From: Acidimicrobiia bacterium | Lineage (GTDB): Bacteria; Actinomycetota; Acidimicrobiia; Acidimicrobiales; AC-14 | Direction of reading: 5' to 3' | Assembly (NCBI GenBank): GCA_023264995.1 | Contig: JAHFUR010000031.1 | Location: forward strand, 1-46,867 | DNA: 46,867 nucleotides | Part shown: positions 44,126-46,867 of the stretch, in pieces | Numbering within the stretch: position 1 is the first letter of the stretch | Layout of the letters: every line of letters begins with the position of its first letter | The notes under the pieces: model-generated | Databases searched by the model: none | Seen by the model: the letters and a program-made list of their open reading frames with translations, nothing else | What the model was told of the DNA's origin: nothing | Position numbers and translations under genes: made by a program

Positions 44126-44165
44126 GGACGGCCAGCCCCTGCTACAGGGGCTGGCCGTCCTTTTT
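44126..44165 (+). terminator. Intrinsic terminator of groESL
   Basis: A perfect 16-bp stem (GGACGGCCAGCCCCTG at 44126-44141 with 44145-44160) and a three-base CTA loop are followed directly by five T residues (44161-44165). This is the only textbook intrinsic terminator in the window. The loop is the stop codon of the ferredoxin gene on the opposite strand. Confidence 0.93.
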
Positions 44166-44345
44166 CACGTTGATGGCCCCGGTCGGGCACCCCTCGGCGG
44201 CGGCCAGGATGTCGTCGAGCGGGGCGGCGGAGGGGTTGGCCACGCGCGCCACGTCGCCGGCCATGACGAACACGCCCTCGGCGGCCCAGGTGCAGGTCTT
44301 CGAGCCCATGCAGCGGGCGGCATTGACCTCGATCTCGATACCCAT
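44142..44345 (-). CDS. Small ferredoxin, probably [3Fe-4S]
   Basis: This 67-residue protein has C12, C18 and C53 followed by proline (C-x5-C ... CP). The position between C12 and C18 that would hold the additional ligand cysteine of a [4Fe-4S] ferredoxin is not a cysteine, so a [3Fe-4S] cluster is expected, as in ferredoxins that serve actinobacterial cytochromes P450. No P450 or reductase is next to it. The ATG at 44345 fits because a TACTCT box lies seven bases upstream; a long in-frame extension over guaB3 is a shadow. Its last codons form part of the groEL terminator. Confidence 0.88.
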   Translation of the reverse strand: MGIEIEVNAARCMGSKTCTWAAEGVFVMAGDVARVANPSAAPLDDILAAAEGCPTGAINVKKDGQPL

Positions 44346-44352
44346 GGGGGCG

Positions 44353-44358
44353 AGAGTA
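44353..44358 (-). promoter_or_regulatory. -10 box (TACTCT) of the ferredoxin gene
   Basis: Read on the minus strand, TACTCT is followed by seven bases and the ferredoxin ATG, with no ribosome binding site. It overlaps by two bases the -10 box of the divergent hypothetical gene. Confidence 0.5.
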
Positions 44359-44362
44359 GTGT
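44357..44362 (+). promoter_or_regulatory. -10 box (TAGTGT) of the 59-residue hypothetical gene
   Basis: TAGTGT is followed by six bases and a GTG start, with no ribosome binding site. Together with the opposite TACTCT box it fills the 23-base gap between the two divergent genes. Confidence 0.5.
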
Positions 44363-44368
44363 GGCCCT

Positions 44369-44548
44369 GTGGACGAACGACCCCCGCCCGACCCGACCAA
44401 GCTGCTCGTGGCCTGGATGGAGTGGGAGCGCGGTGACACACCGCCCGGCCGGGTCCTGAGCAACCTGAAGATCGCCGGCATGCGCGAGTTCCTCGAGGCC
44501 ACGGCTGAGGCCCAGGCCGACCTGGCCGCGTCCGCCGAACTTCGCTAG
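44369..44548 (+). CDS. Small hypothetical protein (59 residues)
   Basis: The frame starts with GTG and encodes MDERPPPDPTKLLVAWMEW, then a GDTPPGRVLSNLKIAGMREF stretch and an Ala-rich helical end. The central part resembles small conserved actinobacterial proteins of unknown function with an AWxxWExGxxxPGxxLxxLKxAGM pattern; this is from memory and not checked by a search. It has no membrane segment or cysteine. It diverges from the ferredoxin gene and lies just before guaB3. No function is proposed. Confidence 0.7.
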   Translation: MDERPPPDPTKLLVAWMEWERGDTPPGRVLSNLKIAGMREFLEATAEAQADLAASAELR

Positions 44549-44576
44549 CGCTCCCGTCGAGGGGCCGGGACCCCGG

Positions 44577-44582
44577 TAGTCT
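44577..44582 (+). promoter_or_regulatory. Candidate -10 box (TAGTCT) of guaB3
   Basis: TAGTCT preceded by CCCCGG lies six bases before the guaB3 ATG, the spacing of a leaderless start. No ribosome binding site or clear -35 box is present. Confidence 0.5.
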
Positions 44583-44588
44583 CGACGG

Positions 44589-45752
44589 ATGGCAGAGATC
44601 GAGATCGGTATCGGGAAATCGGGTCGACGGGCGTACGGGTTCGATGACATCGCCATCGTCCCCAGCCGGCGGACGCGTGACCCCGAGGACGTCGACATCT
44701 CCTGGGAGATCGACGCCTTCCGCTTCGAGCTGCCCCTCATGGCCTCGGCGATGGACGGCGTGGTGAGCCCGGCCACGGCCATCGAGATCGGCCGGCTCGG
44801 TGGCGTCGGCGTGCTCAACCTGGAGGGCCTCTGGACCCGCTACGACGACCCTGAGCCCCTGCTCAGCGAGATCGCCACCCTGGACCGCGACAAGGCCACC
44901 CTGCGCATGCAGGAGATCTACGCCGAGCCGATCAAGGAGGAGCTGGTCGGGCGGCGCATCGCCGAGATCAAGGAGGCGGGGGTCACGTCGTGTGCGTCGG
45001 TGACGCCCCAGCGCACGCCGCAGCTCACCAAGGCCATCCTCGAGGCCGAGCTCGACCTGCTGGTCATCCAGGGCACCGTGGTCTCGGCCGACCACGTGTC
45101 GAAGACGGTCGAGCCGCTGAACCTCAAGCGGTTCGTTCGCGAGCTCGAAATCCCGGTCATCGTCGGCGGCTGTGCGTCGTACAAGGGCGCCCTGCAACTC
45201 ATGCGCACCGGTGCGGTCGGCATCCTGGTCGGGGTCGGCCCCGGCCACGCCTGCACCACTCGCGCCGTCCTCGGCATCGGCGTCCCCCAGGCCACCGCCA
45301 TCGCCGACGCCGCCGGCGCCCGCATGCGCCACCTCGACGAGACCGGCGTCTATGTCCATGTCATCGCCGACGGCGGGATGAGCACCGGCGGCGACATCGC
45401 CAAGGCCATCGCCTGCGGAGCGGACGCGGTCATGATCGCCTCCCCACTCGCGGCGGCCCACGAGGCGCCGGGCCGGGGCTACCACTGGGGCATGGCCACC
45501 TTCCACCCCACCCTGCCCCGTGGCGCCCGGGTGAAGACCACGCCCCGCGGCACGCTGAAGGAGATCCTCACCGGGCCGGCCCACGAGAACGACGGCCGCC
45601 TCAACCTGTTCGGCGCCCTCAAGACCTCCATGGCCACCTGCGGCTACGAGACGGTCAAGGAGTTCCAGAAGGCCGAGGTCATGGTGGCGCCGGCGCTGCA
45701 GACCGAGGGCAAGAGCCTCCAGCGGGCCCAGGCCGTCGGCATGGGCGCCTGA
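44589..45752 (+). CDS. guaB3: GuaB3-family IMP dehydrogenase
   Basis: This 387-residue TIM-barrel protein belongs to the GuaB3 branch of IMP dehydrogenases. The expected catalytic cysteine is C222 in GVGPGHACTTRAVLG, and the phosphate-binding VIADGGMSTGGDIAKAIACGAD follows. The CBS (Bateman) module of canonical IMPDH is absent, as is usual for GuaB3. The C-terminal LKTSMATCGYETVKEFQ is typical. In mycobacteria guaB3 follows guaB2; here no guaB2 is adjacent. guaA follows, so the pair would convert IMP to XMP to GMP if GuaB3 is active. Confidence 0.93.
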   Translation: MAEIEIGIGKSGRRAYGFDDIAIVPSRRTRDPEDVDISWEIDAFRFELPLMASAMDGVVSPATAIEIGRLGGVGVLNLEGLWTRYDDPEPLLSEIATLDRDKATLRMQEIYAEPIKEELVGRRIAEIKEAGVTSCASVTPQRTPQLTKAILEAELDLLVIQGTVVSADHVSKTVEPLNLKRFVRELEIPVIVGGCASYKGALQLMRTGAVGILVGVGPGHACTTRAVLGIGVPQATAIADAAGARMRHLDETGVYVHVIADGGMSTGGDIAKAIACGADAVMIASPLAAAHEAPGRGYHWGMATFHPTLPRGARVKTTPRGTLKEILTGPAHENDGRLNLFGALKTSMATCGYETVKEFQKAEVMVAPALQTEGKSLQRAQAVGMGA

Positions 45753-45767
45753 GGCCCCACTCGGCGA

Positions 45768-45812
45768 TCATTGTGCGCTGAGCTACCGCGGCGGTCGCCC
45801 AGCTCACAATGA
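45768..45812. promoter_or_regulatory. Inverted repeat between guaB3 and guaA
   Basis: The 8-base arms TCATTGTG (45768-45775) and CACAATGA (45805-45812) are perfectly complementary and lie in AT-richer sequence than their surroundings. Inside them GAGCT and AGCTC extend the pairing with a five-base bulge. It ends 19 bases before the guaA -10 box. It may be an operator for a regulator of guanine nucleotide synthesis or a transcribed hairpin. Confidence 0.5.
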
Positions 45813-45831
45813 GCGGAGGGTCGGCCCCTGG

Positions 45832-45837
45832 TAGGCT
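45832..45837 (+). promoter_or_regulatory. Candidate -10 box (TAGGCT) of guaA
   Basis: TAGGCT preceded by GG lies five bases before the guaA ATG, with no ribosome binding site, again suggesting a leaderless start. Confidence 0.5.
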
Positions 45838-45842
45838 GGGCG

Positions 45843-46867
45843 ATGGCTTTCGACAACGTGCTGGTCGTCGACTTCGGCGCCCAATATGCGCAGCTCATCG
45901 CCCGGCGGGTGCGCGAGGCCCACGTCTACAGCGAGATCGTGCCCCGCACGATGCCCCTGGCCGAGATGTTGGCCCGGAAGCCGGCAGGCATCATCCTGAG
46001 CGGGGGGCCGGCGTCGGTGCACGTGCCCGGCGCCCCGTCGATCGACCCGGCCCTCTACGAGAGCGGCGTGCCCGTGCTGGGCATCTGTTACGGCGCCCAG
46101 CTCATCGCCCAACAGCTCGGCGGCGAAGTGGCCCGCACGGGCGTCGCCGAGTACGGCCGCACCGCCCTGGAGGTGACCGGCCCATCCGGGCTCTTCGCCG
46201 GCCTCCCCTCCGAGCAGGACGTGTGGATGAGCCACGGCGACTCCATCGTCCGGGCGCCCGAGGGGTTCAAGGTGACGGCCCAGACGGGTGCCGTGCCCAT
46301 CGCGGCCATGGAGGACGTGGAGCGGGCGCTCTATGCCGTCCAGTTCCACCCTGAGGTGGCGCACACCGTCCGGGGCCAGGAGATGCTCAAGCACTTCCTC
46401 TACGACGTCTGCGGCTGCCTGCCCCGCTGGACGATGACGTCCATCGTCGAGCAGGCGGTGGAGAACATCCGGGCCCAGGTCGGCACCGAGAAGGTGATCT
46501 GCGGGCTTTCGGGTGGGGTCGACAGCGCGGTTGCCGCGGCCATCGTCCACAAGGCGGTGGGCGACCAGCTCACCTGCGTGTTCGTCGACACCGGGCTCAT
46601 GCGGGCCGGCGAGGCCGACCAGGTCGAGGACACCTTCCGCCGGCAGTTCCAGGTCGACCTGGTCCACGTGAAGGCCGCCGACCGCTTCCTCGAGGCGCTC
46701 CGCGATGTCGACGACCCCGAGCAGAAGCGCAAGGCCATCGGCAGCACCTTCATCCGGGTGTTCGAGGAGGTGGCGGCCGACTTCGAGGACGCCCGGTTCC
46801 TCGTCCAGGGCACGCTGTACCCGGACATCATCGAGTCGGGCACCAAGGACGCGGCCCGCATCAAGTC
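45843..46867 (+). CDS. guaA: GMP synthase (glutamine-hydrolysing), 3' end outside window
   Basis: GuaA makes GMP from XMP, ATP and glutamine. The window holds the first 341 codons of an expected 510-525. The class I amidotransferase domain has C82 in [15 protein letters not shown] and H169 with E171 in FHPEVA. The ATP-pyrophosphatase domain begins near 205 with the P-loop SGGVDSAV at about 223-230. The frame is still open at the window edge. The ATG is chosen because [15 protein letters not shown] is the normal start. Confidence 0.97.
   Translation, partial: MAFDNVLVVDFGAQYAQLIARRVREAHVYSEIVPRTMPLAEMLARKPAGIILSGGPASVHVPGAPSIDPALYESGVPVLGICYGAQLIAQQLGGEVARTGVAEYGRTALEVTGPSGLFAGLPSEQDVWMSHGDSIVRAPEGFKVTAQTGAVPIAAMEDVERALYAVQFHPEVAHTVRGQEMLKHFLYDVCGCLPRWTMTSIVEQAVENIRAQVGTEKVICGLSGGVDSAVAAAIVHKAVGDQLTCVFVDTGLMRAGEADQVEDTFRRQFQVDLVHVKAADRFLEALRDVDDPEQKRKAIGSTFIRVFEEVAADFEDARFLVQGTLYPDIIESGTKDAARIK

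Noticed and set aside
44346-45584. Extension of the ferredoxin frame over guaB3 to a 480-residue protein
   Set aside because: The upstream part is antisense to guaB3 and low in complexity; the ferredoxin has its own ATG and -10 box.

Overview
The window is high-GC bacterial chromosome (by eye roughly 70% G+C, strong G/C at codon third positions). Gene content and order are those of an actinobacterium: rpoB-rpoC, the str operon (rpsL-rpsG-fusA-tuf), the S10, spc and alpha ribosomal clusters, then truA ... rplM-rpsI-glmM-glmS-acpS-nnr-alr-tsaE-tsaB-rimI-tsaD-groES-groEL and guaB3-guaA. A protein resembling mycothiol-dependent maleylpyruvate isomerases and a GuaB3-type IMP dehydrogenase agree with this. 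Long tails on L22 and S3 and several insertions into the usual gene order suggest a deep lineage, perhaps Acidimicrobiia; that placement is inference. Nearly everything is on the + strand. The exceptions are a YceI protein, a small coiled-coil protein and a ferredoxin.

Layout. 1-9698: end of rpoB, rpoC, rpsL, rpsG, fusA, tuf. 9712-20023: rpsJ, then an unusual 289-base gap holding a hairpin, a -10 box and a leader, then rplC to rplO in tightly coupled order (many ATGA or TGATG overlaps). 20079-27071: secY, adk, map, infA, rpmJ, rpsM, rpsK, rpsD, rpoA, rplQ, truA. 27061-31014: an accessory insertion (yceI, small coiled-coil gene, UvrD-like helicase, DinB/SCP2-type protein). 31037-42003: rplM, rpsI, then cell-wall precursor and cofactor genes (glmM, glmS, acpS, nnr, a CBS protein, alr), a family 4 uracil-DNA glycosylase, and the t6A genes tsaE, tsaB, tsaD with rimI. 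42078-44165: the groESL operon with a promoter, a perfect CIRCE operator and a strong terminator. 44142-46867: a [3Fe-4S]-type ferredoxin, a 59-residue hypothetical protein, guaB3 and the start of guaA, cut by the window edge.

The genes are mostly transcription, translation and chaperone machinery and are ordinary. No mobile element, CRISPR array, tRNA, rRNA or obvious new multi-gene system was found. The unusual material is in small features: many genes whose start lies 5-9 bases after a TANNNT box (leaderless architecture), including a divergent pair with overlapping -10 boxes; a perfect 68-bp tandem duplication of paired hairpins running into the tsaE start codon; small ORFs fitted between rplP and rpmC, before rpmJ, and between rpmJ and rpsM (the last encoding a duplicated decapeptide); infA apparently starting with CTG; and two intergenic elements sharing a core and complementary arms.
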